From Pantoea conspicua (lineage in GTDB: Bacteria > Pseudomonadota > Gammaproteobacteria > Enterobacterales > Enterobacteriaceae), in the NCBI RefSeq assembly GCF_002095315.1, contig NZ_MLFN01000029.1, positions 1 to 47,784 on the forward strand: a DNA stretch of 47,784 nucleotides, given 5' to 3'. The notes beneath the pieces are model-generated. The model ran no database searches. It had not been told where the DNA came from and saw only the letters and a list, made by a program, of their open reading frames with translations. This document shows, piece after piece, positions 17,703 to 25,692 of this stretch (its first letter is position 1; every line of letters begins with the position of its first letter). The position numbers and the translations under genes are program-made.

Positions 17703-18011
17703 TCAGTTAAACAGCTCTTTACGCAGCATCACCATCTCCTCCGCCAGATCGCGACACAACATCGCATTCATTAAATGATCCTGCGCATGCACCAGGATCA
17801 GCGTCACCGGCAACTTGCCGCTGCCTTCATCTGCGCCAATCAACTGCGTCTGAATCTTGTGCGCCTCTTTAGCTGCGGTATCGGAGGCGGCCAGCGCTGC
17901 GTCGGCACCTGACCAGTCACGCTGGCGTGCGCACTGGATCGCCATCATCGCTGACGATCGGGCTTCCCCGGCATTGATCAGCAATTCCATCATGGTTTGT
18001 TCGAAATCCAT
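17703..18011 (-). CDS. PTS enzyme IIA, lactose/cellobiose family
   Basis: This 102-residue all-helical IIA protein passes phosphate from HPr to IIB. The phospho-accepting histidine is expected in LVHAQDHLM (His75), with Asp78 in the metal-binding trimer core. Family members of this type serve lactose, cellobiose and chitobiose. It is transcribed away from the IIC-glycosidase-IIB genes across a shared 179-bp control region. That is unusual, since IIA normally lies in the same operon. It is otherwise complete. Confidence 0.94.
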   Translation of the reverse strand: MDFEQTMMELLINAGEARSSAMMAIQCARQRDWSGADAALAASDTAAKEAHKIQTQLIGADEGSGKLPVTLILVHAQDHLMNAMLCRDLAEEMVMLRKELFN

Positions 18012-18024
18012 ACGATCTCCGTTA

Positions 18025-18036
18025 TTGGTATGCCAA
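18025..18036. promoter_or_regulatory. UxuR/ExuR-like operator copy 1
   Basis: TTGGTATGCCAA, an almost perfect palindrome of TTGG-N4-CCAA form, 13 bp upstream of the IIA start (18011). It differs by one base from the TTGGTATACCAA core known for E. coli UxuR/ExuR. The position suits repression of IIA. Confidence 0.65.
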
Positions 18037-18055
18037 ATTGGCTTTTTTAATCATA

Positions 18056-18067
18056 CTGGAATGCCAA
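18056..18067. promoter_or_regulatory. UxuR/ExuR-like operator copy 2
   Basis: CTGGAATGCCAA, the same motif with CTGG as left half. It starts 31 bp (about three helical turns) from copy 1. Confidence 0.55.
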
Positions 18068-18085
18068 AAAGCGTTTCCGGGAGCT

Positions 18086-18110
18086 TTGTCACAGAAAGAA
18101 TCGGTGACAA
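18086..18110. promoter_or_regulatory. Central dyad TTGTCAC-N11-GTGACAA
   Basis: A perfect 7-bp inverted repeat with an 11-base spacer lies midway between operator copies 2 and 3. It overlaps a second small palindrome, TGAC-AATC-GTCA (18105-18116). It does not match a CRP site, since the half-sites point the wrong way. It could bind another regulator or form a cruciform. Confidence 0.45.
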
Positions 18111-18118
18111 TCGTCATT

Positions 18119-18130
18119 TTGGTATGCCAC
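18119..18130. promoter_or_regulatory. UxuR/ExuR-like operator copy 3
   Basis: TTGGTATGCCAC, identical to copy 1 except for the last base. It starts 63 bp (six helical turns) from copy 2. Confidence 0.6.
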
Positions 18131-18154
18131 TAACAGGGAAGATAGCCACGACTA

Positions 18155-18166
18155 CTGGAATGCCAA
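18155..18166. promoter_or_regulatory. UxuR/ExuR-like operator copy 4
   Basis: CTGGAATGCCAA, identical to copy 2, 24 bp before the IIC ATG. It would lie at or just after the transcription start of the IIC operon, a repressing position. Confidence 0.6.
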
Positions 18167-18190
18167 TCTTACATCTCTGAGGGTTGACCC

Positions 18191-19540
18191 ATGTCTCTAC
18201 AGGACCGCCTTATCGATTCGCTGGGCAGCTTTGCCACCCGCTTCAATAGCTACCGCTACATCATGGCGATCAAAGCCTCGTTCATTACCCTGATGCCGGT
18301 GATCATCGTCGGCGCCTTCTCGGTGCTGATTTCAAATATGGTGCTGGACAGTAAAAATGGCCTCGCCAGCTTCGCCGCGCTGAGTTTTTTAGCCGATCTC
18401 AAACCGATCACCAGCAGTATTAACTATGCCACGCTCAGCTTCCTCAACATTGGGGCGGTGTTCCTGATTGGGATTGAGCTTGGCCGTATCAACGGCATCA
18501 AAACCTTATTCCCTGGCCTGCTGGCGGTCATCTGTTTTGTCTCCGTGACGCCGACCACCTTACAGATGATGGTCGACGGTCAGATGCATCTGGTCACCGA
18601 TGTGCTGGCAAAGCAATTTTCTGACACTAAGAGCCTGTTCCTCGGCATGTTTATCGCCATTCTGTCGGTCGAGATCTATTGCCGCCTCGAACAGGTGGAG
18701 CGGCTGAAAATTAAGATGCCCGATACTGTGCCGCCCAACGTTGCCGCCTCTTTTTCGGCGCTGATCCCGTCGATTATCACCGTGACGCTGGTGGCCACCT
18801 TTGGCTTCGTTTTCCATCGCGTTAGCGGCATGTATCTGTATGACGCGGTCTATCAGGTGGTGCAGCAACCGCTGGAGTCGGTGGTGCAGAGCCTGTGGGG
18901 GATTCTGATTCTGATGTTCGTAGCCCAGCTGTTCTGGGTCATCGGCATTCACGGCAATCAGATGGTGAAACCGATTCGTGAACCGCTGCTGCTGGGGGCG
19001 ATTATGGTTAATATGACCGCCTTTGAGCAGGGTAAAGAGGCACCGAATATCATTACCATGCCGTTCTGGGATGTTTACATGAGCATCGGCGGTTCTGGCC
19101 TGACCATCGGTCTGCTGACGGCAGTGATGCTGGCGACGCGGCGCAAAGAGATGCGTGAAATCGCCAAACTCTCCTTTGGCCCCGGCATCTTCAATATCAA
19201 TGAACCGGTGATATTTGGTATGCCGATTATGCTCAACCCGATCCTGGCGATCCCGTTCATCATCACGCCGCTGGTGACCGGATCCATCGGCTACTTCGCC
19301 ACGGTGATGGGATTCGCCGGCAAAGCGGTGGTAATGGTGCCGTGGACGACGCCACCGATCATTAATGCCTGGCTCTCGACGGCGGGATCGATGGGCGCGG
19401 TGGTGACCCAGATCATCTGCATTCTGGTGTCGGTGCTGATCTACCTGCCATTTGTCAAAGTGGCTGCCCGCCGCGCCGATGCTGCCGAAGCGCAAAATTC
19501 GCAACCTGAACTGACCCCGACCCGACCGGAGGTGTTATGA
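18191..19540 (+). CDS. PTS enzyme IIC, cellobiose/lactose family
   Basis: This 449-residue membrane permease takes up and phosphorylates a beta-glucoside together with the IIA and IIB proteins. About ten hydrophobic segments are visible. The conserved IIC elements are FWVIGIHGNQMV (about 257) and the substrate loop FNINEPVIFGMPIMLNP (about 336). The start ATG follows GAGGGT. The gene overlaps the glycosidase gene by ATGA. Sugar specificity cannot be read from the sequence; the neighbouring family 1 enzyme suggests a beta-glucoside such as cellobiose, arbutin or salicin. Confidence 0.95.
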   Translation: MSLQDRLIDSLGSFATRFNSYRYIMAIKASFITLMPVIIVGAFSVLISNMVLDSKNGLASFAALSFLADLKPITSSINYATLSFLNIGAVFLIGIELGRINGIKTLFPGLLAVICFVSVTPTTLQMMVDGQMHLVTDVLAKQFSDTKSLFLGMFIAILSVEIYCRLEQVERLKIKMPDTVPPNVAASFSALIPSIITVTLVATFGFVFHRVSGMYLYDAVYQVVQQPLESVVQSLWGILILMFVAQLFWVIGIHGNQMVKPIREPLLLGAIMVNMTAFEQGKEAPNIITMPFWDVYMSIGGSGLTIGLLTAVMLATRRKEMREIAKLSFGPGIFNINEPVIFGMPIMLNPILAIPFIITPLVTGSIGYFATVMGFAGKAVVMVPWTTPPIINAWLSTAGSMGAVVTQIICILVSVLIYLPFVKVAARRADAAEAQNSQPELTPTRPEVL

Positions 19541-20964
19541 GTCGCCAGCTGATCCCGATCCCGCAAAATTTCATTCTCGGCGCTGCCGCTTCAGCCTGGC
19601 AAACCGAAGGCTGGAGCGGGAAAAAAGTGGGGCAGGACTCCTGGCCAGATGCCTGGTATCAGCAGGATCGGCACGTCTGGCATAACGGCTATGGCCCGGC
19701 AGTGGCCACCGATTTCATTAACCGCTTTGAAGAAGATGTGGCGCTGATGAAAGCCACCGGGCTGACCCACTACCGCACCTCGATCAACTGGTCGCGTTTT
19801 CTCACCGACTATGAAACGGCCACGGTGGATGAAGAGTACGCGGCTTACTATGACCGGCTGATTGACGAGATGCAGCGGCAGGGGATCGAGCTGATGCTCT
19901 GCCTGGAGCATTACGAACTGCCCGCCACGCTGCTGGAGCAGTATGGCGGCTGGCAGTCAAAGCATGTGGTTGACCTGTTTATCCGTTACGTCGAACAGGT
20001 GTTTAAACGCTATGCCGGACGGGTGACGCGCTGGTTTGTGTTTAACGAGCCGATTGTGGTGCAGACCCGCGTCTACCTTGACGCGCTGCGCTGGCCCTAT
20101 GAGCAGAACACCCATAAATGGATGCAGTGGAACCACCATAAAAATCTTGCCACCGCCCGGACAGTGCAGCTGTTCCGCCAGGCGGGCTATGCCGGCCGCA
20201 TCGGCACCATACTCAACCCGGAAGTGACCTATCCGCGTTCTTCGGCGGCGCATGACCAGAAGGCGGCGCATATCTATGACCTGTTCTACAACCGGGTGTT
20301 TCTCGATCCGGCTATTAACGGCACCTATCCGGCGGAGCTGCTGGCGCTGCTGGATAAACATCAGATTGAGTGGCAGGCCACGCCGGAAGAGCTGGCGATC
20401 ATTGCCGCCAATACCGTCGATGAGGTCGGGCTTAACCTTTACTATCCGCACCGCGTGAAAGCACCGTCTCGTGCCTGGCATCCGGAAACGCCGTTCCATC
20501 CCGCCTGGTATTACGAGCACTTTGAGTTGCCGGGCCGGCGGATGAACCCTTCGCGCGGCTGGGAAATTCAGCCGGAAATCATCTGGCATATGGCGCAGCG
20601 TATGCGTGATGAGTATGGCAACATCCCGTGGTTTGTCGCCGAGAGCGGCATGGGCGTTGAGAACGAAGCGCAGTTCAAAAACGCAGAGGGGGAAATTCAG
20701 GACGACTACCGCATTCACTTTATCAGCGAGCATCTGCATCAGGCGATCCGTGCGCAACAGGCGGGCATCAACTGTCAGGGCTATATGCTGTGGGCGTTCA
20801 CCGACAATGTCTCGCCAATGAACGCCTTCAAAAACCGCTACGGCCTGATTGAAATCGACCTGGAGAACCAGCGTCAGCGCCGGATGAAAAAATCCGCCCA
20901 CTGGTTCCGGGCGCTGCGCGATAACCAGCAATTTACCCTGTGGCTTGATGATGAGCCGAAATAA
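19537..20964 (+). CDS. Glycoside hydrolase family 1, 6-phospho-beta-glucosidase type
   Basis: This 475-residue cytoplasmic GH1 enzyme should cleave the phosphorylated disaccharide delivered by the PTS. The acid/base residue is Glu171 (FVFNEPIV) and the nucleophile is Glu369, in AESGMG rather than the usual ENG. The phosphate-binding trio of 6-phospho-glycosidases appears as Ser426, Lys432 and Tyr435 (VSPMNAFKNRYG). The family's N-terminal FILGAAASAWQTEG and WSRF segments are present. The start overlaps IIC by 4 bp. Aglycone and sugar cannot be told; 6-phospho-beta-glucosidase is more likely than phospho-galactosidase by comparison with E. coli BglA/AscB. Confidence 0.93.
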   Translation: MSRQLIPIPQNFILGAAASAWQTEGWSGKKVGQDSWPDAWYQQDRHVWHNGYGPAVATDFINRFEEDVALMKATGLTHYRTSINWSRFLTDYETATVDEEYAAYYDRLIDEMQRQGIELMLCLEHYELPATLLEQYGGWQSKHVVDLFIRYVEQVFKRYAGRVTRWFVFNEPIVVQTRVYLDALRWPYEQNTHKWMQWNHHKNLATARTVQLFRQAGYAGRIGTILNPEVTYPRSSAAHDQKAAHIYDLFYNRVFLDPAINGTYPAELLALLDKHQIEWQATPEELAIIAANTVDEVGLNLYYPHRVKAPSRAWHPETPFHPAWYYEHFELPGRRMNPSRGWEIQPEIIWHMAQRMRDEYGNIPWFVAESGMGVENEAQFKNAEGEIQDDYRIHFISEHLHQAIRAQQAGINCQGYMLWAFTDNVSPMNAFKNRYGLIEIDLENQRQRRMKKSAHWFRALRDNQQFTLWLDDEPK

Positions 20965-20987
20965 CGAAATAACCAGAGGAAGCGAGA

Positions 20988-21305
20988 ATGAAACGTATTG
21001 TTCTGGCCTGTGCCGCAGGCATGTCGACATCAATGGTGGTGACAAGAATGGAAAAAGAGGCCGCCGCGCGCGGATTAGCTTTTCAGATCTATGCCATCCC
21101 TGAACAGAATCTGCGTGAGGAGCTGCAAAATTACGGCAACGAGGTGGTGGTGGTGCTGCTGGGTCCGCAGGTGCGCTTTAAACTGGAAGAGAATAAAAAA
21201 CTGACCGACAGCTATCAGCTGCCGATTGCGGTGATTGATACCGTCGCTTACGGCACCCTGAATGGCGCAAAGGTACTCGATCAGGCGCTGGCTTTGATAC
21301 ACTGA
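20988..21305 (+). CDS. PTS enzyme IIB, cellobiose/lactose family
   Basis: This 105-residue IIB protein accepts phosphate from IIA on Cys8, within the P-loop ACAAGMSTS, and passes it to the sugar bound to IIC. The fold's later strands (VVVVLLGPQVRFKLEE) match the cellobiose/chitobiose IIB family. The ATG has AGAGGA upstream and lies 23 bp after the glycosidase gene, in the same operon. Confidence 0.96.
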   Translation: MKRIVLACAAGMSTSMVVTRMEKEAAARGLAFQIYAIPEQNLREELQNYGNEVVVVLLGPQVRFKLEENKKLTDSYQLPIAVIDTVAYGTLNGAKVLDQALALIH

Positions 21306-21401
21306 GGCTCAGTTTGCGAGCTATCTTCTCTGGCTCGCGGGCATTGTCGCGCAGGGAACGGCGGCAATGCCGTTAGCGCATTGATTGCAAAGGGTGAAAG
21401 C

Positions 21402-22175
21402 GTGGACAAAGCCGAAGCGCCGCAAGAAAAAAAGCAGTATCAGGAAATTGGTCAGCATCTGCGCCAGCAAATCAGCGACGGACATTATCCGGTGGGATCG
21501 CGCCTGCCGCCTGAACGTCAGCTGGCTGAAACCTGGGGCGTCAGCCGGACCATTGTGCGCGAGGCGTTATTGATGCTGGAGCTGGAAGGCACGGTGGATA
21601 TTCGCCAGAGTTCCGGCGTCTACGTGATGCGCATTCCCTCCGCCAGCGACGATGAAGAAGAGGCGTTTTTCCGCAGCGATGTCGGCCCGTTTGAAATGCT
21701 GCAGGCGCGTCAGCTGCTGGAAAGCAATATCGCCGCCTTTGCCGCTAAAATGGCCACCAAGGCGGACATCGAAAACCTGCGCCGTACGCTTGAGCAGGAG
21801 CAGCGTGCCATCGCCGCCAATGACAGCAGTCAGGATAACGACAAGTTATTCCATCTGTTACTGGCGGGAGCCAGTCAGAATCAGATGCTACTCGACACCG
21901 TGACCAGCATCTGGCGTCATCACGACAGCAGCCCGCTGTGGCAGCAGCTGCGTCCTCAGTTTGAAACTCGTGCCTACCGCCTGAAATGGCTCGGCGATCA
22001 CCAGACCATTCTTGCCGCTCTGCGCCGGCGCGACGTGATGGGTGCGTGGCAGGCTACGTGGCAGCACCTTGAGAATGTCAAAAATACGCTGCTGGAGCTC
22101 TCCGATGCTGATGCGCCTGACTTCGACGGCTACCTGTTTGATTCAGTGCCGATCTTCCAGGGGAAGCTGATGTAA
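21402..22175 (+). CDS. GntR/FadR-family regulator, UxuR/ExuR-like
   Basis: This regulator has an N-terminal winged helix-turn-helix (LPPERQLAETWGVSRTIVRE, about residues 36-55). A C-terminal FCD ligand domain follows, containing GPFEMLQARQLLESNIAAFAA, WLGDHQTILAAL and the ending FDGYLFDSVPIF. These segments are those of E. coli UxuR/ExuR, repressors of hexuronate genes. The GTG at 21402 (257 residues) is chosen because AAAGGG lies 7 bases upstream; a TTG at 21381 is in frame but lacks a good site. Its position after IIB suggests that it controls the PTS genes through the four operators in the IIA/IIC gap. The ligand is probably a sugar phosphate or sugar acid, unknown. Confidence 0.85.
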   Translation: MDKAEAPQEKKQYQEIGQHLRQQISDGHYPVGSRLPPERQLAETWGVSRTIVREALLMLELEGTVDIRQSSGVYVMRIPSASDDEEEAFFRSDVGPFEMLQARQLLESNIAAFAAKMATKADIENLRRTLEQEQRAIAANDSSQDNDKLFHLLLAGASQNQMLLDTVTSIWRHHDSSPLWQQLRPQFETRAYRLKWLGDHQTILAALRRRDVMGAWQATWQHLENVKNTLLELSDADAPDFDGYLFDSVPIFQGKLM

Positions 22176-22639
22176 TGGAGACTGGTGTAATTGAGATAGT
22201 GCCGCTTAGCGCCGTGCCCCATTTTGCCGATCAGATTACCGAATGGCAGTGGCGGGCTTTCGGCGAGCCCGATAGCCGTGACTTTTTCGCCAGCATTGTC
22301 GCCAGCAGCCTGAGCGGCAGCGATTTTCCGATGACGTTTGTGGCGGTGGAGGCGGGCAACGCGATTGGCACAGTGGGCTTCTGGCGCTGCGATCTCATCA
22401 GCCGTCAGGATCTCTTTCCGTGGCTGGCGGCCCTCTATGTGGATACGCCGGCGCGCGGCAAAGGCGTGAGTGAAGCATTGCAGCAGCGGGTCATTCAACA
22501 TGCCCAGGCGCAGGGGTATTCGCAGTTGTGGTTATGGTCAACCTTCAGCGGCTATTACGAACGTTTTGGCTGGCAGCCCCAGGGTGAGGCGCTGGATTAT
22601 CCCGACAAGCGTGTGATGCTCTATTCCCGCGATGTATAA
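22175..22639 (+). CDS. GNAT N-acetyltransferase
   Basis: This 154-residue Gcn5-related acetyltransferase has the acetyl-CoA motif ARGKGVSEALQQRVI (about residues 91-105), preceded by the strand WLAALYVD. It ends with YYERFGWQPQGEAL, typical of the fold. The ATG shares one base with the stop of the GntR gene, so it is co-translated with the regulator. The substrate is unknown; its role in the beta-glucoside locus is not evident. Confidence 0.85.
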   Translation: METGVIEIVPLSAVPHFADQITEWQWRAFGEPDSRDFFASIVASSLSGSDFPMTFVAVEAGNAIGTVGFWRCDLISRQDLFPWLAALYVDTPARGKGVSEALQQRVIQHAQAQGYSQLWLWSTFSGYYERFGWQPQGEALDYPDKRVMLYSRDV

Positions 22640-22644
22640 GCGGT

Positions 22645-22669
22645 GCCAGCCGCGTTATTCGCGACTGGC
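22645..22669. terminator. Hairpin between GNAT gene and tas
   Basis: Interrupted inverted repeat GCCAG-c-CGCG-TTATT-CGCG-a-CTGGC lies in the 40-bp gap between two convergent genes. With no T-run it is a weak or factor-dependent terminator candidate. Confidence 0.4.
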
Positions 22670-22679
22670 AAGGCGTGAT

Positions 22680-23718
22680 TCAGGGTGCCGGATAGGTATA
22701 ACGACGGTGGATCGCCTCTATGCCTTCCAGGATCTCTGCATTTAGCGTCAGATTGAAACTGTCGATGTTGATCTGCAACTGCTCCAGCGTGGTGGCGCCA
22801 AGCAGGGTGCTGGCGACAAACGGCTGCTGACGCACATAAGCCAGTGCCATCTGTGACGGATCAATCTGGTGCTGACGGGCTAACGCCACATATTCGGCGA
22901 TTGCCTGCTGTGACTGCTCGCCGCTGTAGCGGGTAAAGCGACTGAACAGCGTATTACGAGCACCGGCAGGCTGCGCACCATTCAGATACTTACCGCTCAG
23001 GGTGCCAAACGCCAGGCTGGAATAAGCCAGCAGTTCAACGCCTTCGTGCTGGCTTATTTCGGCCAGACCGACTTCAAAGCTTCGGTTCAGCAGGCTGTAG
23101 GGATTCTGGATGCTGATAATGCGCGGCAGTTCATGCTTTTCCGCCAGTTGCAGGTAGCGCATCACGCCCCATGCGGTTTCATTCGACACCCCGATATAGC
23201 GAATCTTACCGGCGCGCACCTGCTCGGTCAGCGCTTCCAGCGTCTCCAGCAGCGTCACCTGGGCGGTGGTTTCACTGTACTGATAGCCCAGCTTGCCAAA
23301 ATAGTTGGTCTGACGTTGCGGCCAGTGCAGCTGATAAAGATCGAGATAGTCGGTATTCAGGCGTTTCAGGCTGGCGTCCAGCGCTTCGCGGATATTCTTG
23401 CGGTCCAGCGCCATGTCAGGACGAATCGAGGCATCGTTACCCCGTGAAGGCCCGACACTTTGCTGGCCAGAATGATTTTGTCACGGCTGCCGCGCTGTTT
23501 CAGCCAGCTGCCAATGTACTGTTCGGTAAGACCCTGGGTTTCCGGGCGTGGTGGCACCGGATACATTTCGGCGGTATCAATAAAGTTGATGCCGGAACGA
23601 ATAGCCAAATCCAGCTGAGCATGGGCGTCGCTTCACTGTTCTGCTCGCCAAACGTCATGGTGCCCAACCCCAGCTGACTCACTTCCAGCGTGCTATGGGG
23701 AATACGATGATAGTGCAT
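22680..23718 (-). pseudogene. tas: Aldo-keto reductase Tas, two frameshifts
   Basis: The coding sequence for an NADP-dependent aldo-keto reductase like E. coli Tas runs from MHYHRIPHSTLEVSQLGLGT (ATG at 23718) to YTYPAP before the stop at 22680. It is spread over three frames. The first break is at about 23629-23630, where one base is missing between the codons for Glu-Ala and Asp-Ala-His. The second is at about 23449-23450, where a GGG/CCC run is one base short after KVSG. Adding one base at each restores an uninterrupted protein of about 346 residues, including TAEMYPVPPRPETQGLTE and IQNPYSLLNRSFE. Genuine decay and sequencing error are both possible; the pattern across the window favours error. 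Confidence 0.85.
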
Positions 23719-23858
23719 TGCCAGCTTCCTTTTCTTTATGGAATGGAATGTTGTGTCCTCAGGGACTATAGCGCGAGCAATGGCGGGGAAGGAAGGGGGA
23801 AAAGTCGGGGAAATCGCCTGCCAGCGGGGAATCTGTGGCAGGCGAGACAATTTCGCAC

Positions 23859-24077
23859 TTAGCGTTCAATGATGGTCGAGACCTCATCGCCGTTAATCTG
23901 CACTGCATGCCCGGACTGATCGGTATACTCCACCAGCCCGGTCTCTTTATCGATGGTCGGCTTACCTTCGGTCATAATCATCCGGCCATCTTTCGTTGCC
24001 ATAACATAATCAGAACTGCATCCGCTCAACATCGCTGCGGTTAACGCCACGATTGCTACACCTGCCCATCCTTTCAT
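23859..24077 (-). CDS. ygdR: YgdI/YgdR-family small lipoprotein
   Basis: This 72-residue protein has a lipoprotein signal ending in LSGC (Cys20), then a small SH3-like DUF903 domain with [11 protein letters not shown] and [13 protein letters not shown]. Family members are abundant envelope lipoproteins of unknown function. The location between tas and ygdQ is that of ygdR in E. coli, which decides the name over ygdI. Confidence 0.9.
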   Translation of the reverse strand: MKGWAGVAIVALTAAMLSGCSSDYVMATKDGRMIMTEGKPTIDKETGLVEYTDQSGHAVQINGDEVSTIIER

Positions 24078-24160
24078 TACGCCTCATCTCCACACATCAT
24101 CGACTGCAAAAAGTGTAGTAATAAATTGTTTTGCCGGCCGGGGTAATCGCATGAATCTGA

Positions 24161-24186
24161 AAATTCGCGGGCGAGCAGACTCGCCC
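24161..24186 (-). terminator. Terminator-like hairpin after ygdQ
   Basis: A perfect 7-bp stem GGGCGAG / CTCGCCC with a four-base loop lies 10 bp after the ygdQ stop. On the minus strand it is followed by GCGAATTTT, a weak U-tract. Confidence 0.5.
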
Positions 24187-24195
24187 TTGACAAAC

Positions 24196-24918
24196 TTATG
24201 CGCTCTTTTTCTTACCACGCATCAGGTTAAGGCACTCAACCGCCATTGAGAAGAACATGGCGAAATAAATGTAACCTTTTGGTACATGAACCGCGAAACT
24301 CTCCAGAATCAGGGTAAAACCGACCAGAATCAGGAAAGCTAACGCCAGCATTTTCACCGACGGATGGCGCTCAACGAATTCACCAATGCTGCGGGCAGCG
24401 AACATCATCATCAGCACCGCAATCACCACCGCCGCCATCATGATAAACAGATGATCGGAGAGGCCGATGGCGGTAATCACTGAGTCGAGGCTGAAAATAA
24501 TATCCAGCAGCATGATCTGTACAATCGCGCCGAGGAACGAATGGACATTGGATTTCTGTTCCGCTTCACTGCCCTCGATGGTTTCGTGGATCTCCATGCT
24601 CGATTTCCACAGCAGGAACAGACCCCCGAACAGCAGGATCAGATCGCGGGCAGAAAAGGCGTGGTCCATCAGCGTAAACAGCGGATTGGTCAGCCTGGCG
24701 ACCCAGGCGATCGAGGCCAGCAGGGCCAGACGCATTAACATCGCGCCCAGCAAACCGATGCGGCGTGCGCTGGCTTGCTGGTGCTTAGGTAGTTTAGCGA
24801 CCACTAACGACAGGAAAATAATGTTATCAATACCCAGCACCACCTCAAGGATGGTCAGGGTTCCCAGTGCCAGCCAGGCGTTGGGATCGGCAATCCACTC
24901 AAACATACCTACATTCAA
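24196..24918 (-). CDS. ygdQ: TerC-family membrane protein YgdQ
   Basis: This 240-residue integral membrane protein has about seven helices and the TerC family motifs EVVLGIDNIIFLSLV and LLDIIFSLDSVITAIGL, whose paired aspartates probably bind a metal ion in the membrane. Related proteins export manganese or take part in metal handling of secreted proteins. It follows E. coli YgdQ closely. The start at 24918 has TAGGA at a good distance; a second ATG four codons later lacks one. No yybP-ykoY-type leader is evident. Confidence 0.92.
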   Translation of the reverse strand: MNVGMFEWIADPNAWLALGTLTILEVVLGIDNIIFLSLVVAKLPKHQQASARRIGLLGAMLMRLALLASIAWVARLTNPLFTLMDHAFSARDLILLFGGLFLLWKSSMEIHETIEGSEAEQKSNVHSFLGAIVQIMLLDIIFSLDSVITAIGLSDHLFIMMAAVVIAVLMMMFAARSIGEFVERHPSVKMLALAFLILVGFTLILESFAVHVPKGYIYFAMFFSMAVECLNLMRGKKKSA

Positions 24919-25005
24919 TCCTAAACGAAAATTAAACGGGGATTATACGCACTGAATTTGCTTCTCTCCCATAAAATTGCGCCACGCCAGAACAGAATAT
25001 TATCT

Positions 25006-25683
25006 CTACAGCAAAAAGTGGCGCGCCAGCAGCGGTCCGGTAAAACTCTTCTTCAGGTAGAAGCCGCGCGGTAAGGTTAGGATCGGTTGACCCTGATCGC
25101 CAATCCCGCTGGTCAGCGCTTTACTGTTGGCGGCTTTGGGACGGATCTGCAGCCATGCGCCATGCCGGGCGGTGATCTGATCGACCTGGCCCAGCACAAT
25201 CATATCCATCAACTCTTCCCAGTCCTGACGCAGCATCTCATCTTCTTCTGCGCTCGGGCTCCATAACAGCGGTGCCCCGACCCGACGCTGCCGCAGCGGA
25301 ATGTCCCGCTGGCCCTCGACCGGGATCCACAACACCCGCGTCAGCTTATGTCGCACGTGGCTGGTCAGCCAGGTGACGCCACTGTTACCGGTGAGCGGGG
25401 CGACGCAGACAAAGGTGGTTTCCAGCGGTTTACCCGTGGCATCAATCGGAATGGTTTTTAGCTCAATACCCAGATGGGCGAAGTCCTGCTCGGCTTTGCT
25501 GCCGGCACTGGCCCCCAGCAGCAGTTCCAGCAGCATACCGACCCAGCCTTTATCGCGTTTCAGGTCGGCCGGCATCGTCAGACCGGCCCGATCGGCCAGC
25601 GTTTCCAGCGTTAATCCGGCTAACGCCTGCGCCCGGGCCAGCAGGATAGCTTCATCTTCAGGCGGTGCGGGCAGGTGTTTCAT
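25006..25683 (-). CDS. mutH: Methyl-directed mismatch repair endonuclease MutH
   Basis: MutH nicks the unmethylated strand at hemimethylated GATC after activation by MutS and MutL. The catalytic D-x6-E-x-K motif is visible in [13 protein letters not shown] (Asp67, Glu74 and Lys76 in this numbering). [25 protein letters not shown] and the C-terminal [11 protein letters not shown] match E. coli MutH. The ATG at 25683 (225 residues) is chosen; an in-frame GTG at 25692 would add three residues and give E. coli-like numbering, so the start is uncertain by that amount. It is divergent from rppH across a long regulatory gap. Confidence 0.95.
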   Translation of the reverse strand: MKHLPAPPEDEAILLARAQALAGLTLETLADRAGLTMPADLKRDKGWVGMLLELLLGASAGSKAEQDFAHLGIELKTIPIDATGKPLETTFVCVAPLTGNSGVTWLTSHVRHKLTRVLWIPVEGQRDIPLRQRRVGAPLLWSPSAEEDEMLRQDWEELMDMIVLGQVDQITARHGAWLQIRPKAANSKALTSGIGDQGQPILTLPRGFYLKKSFTGPLLARHFLL

Positions 25684-25692
25684 AGCGATCAC

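Noticed and set aside
18081..18116. CRP site in the PTS divergent region
   Set aside because: The half-sites are TTGTCAC and GTGACAA, reversed relative to TGTGA-N6-TCACA, with a spacer of 11 rather than 6.
18560..19504. 314-codon open frame antisense to PTS IIC
   Set aside because: It mirrors the codons of a clear membrane permease, is rich in His, Arg and Gln, and has no known motif or good ribosome site.
19957..21045. 362-codon open frame antisense to the GH1 gene
   Set aside because: Composition is that of a codon shadow in G+C-rich DNA, and the sense strand has all catalytic GH1 motifs.
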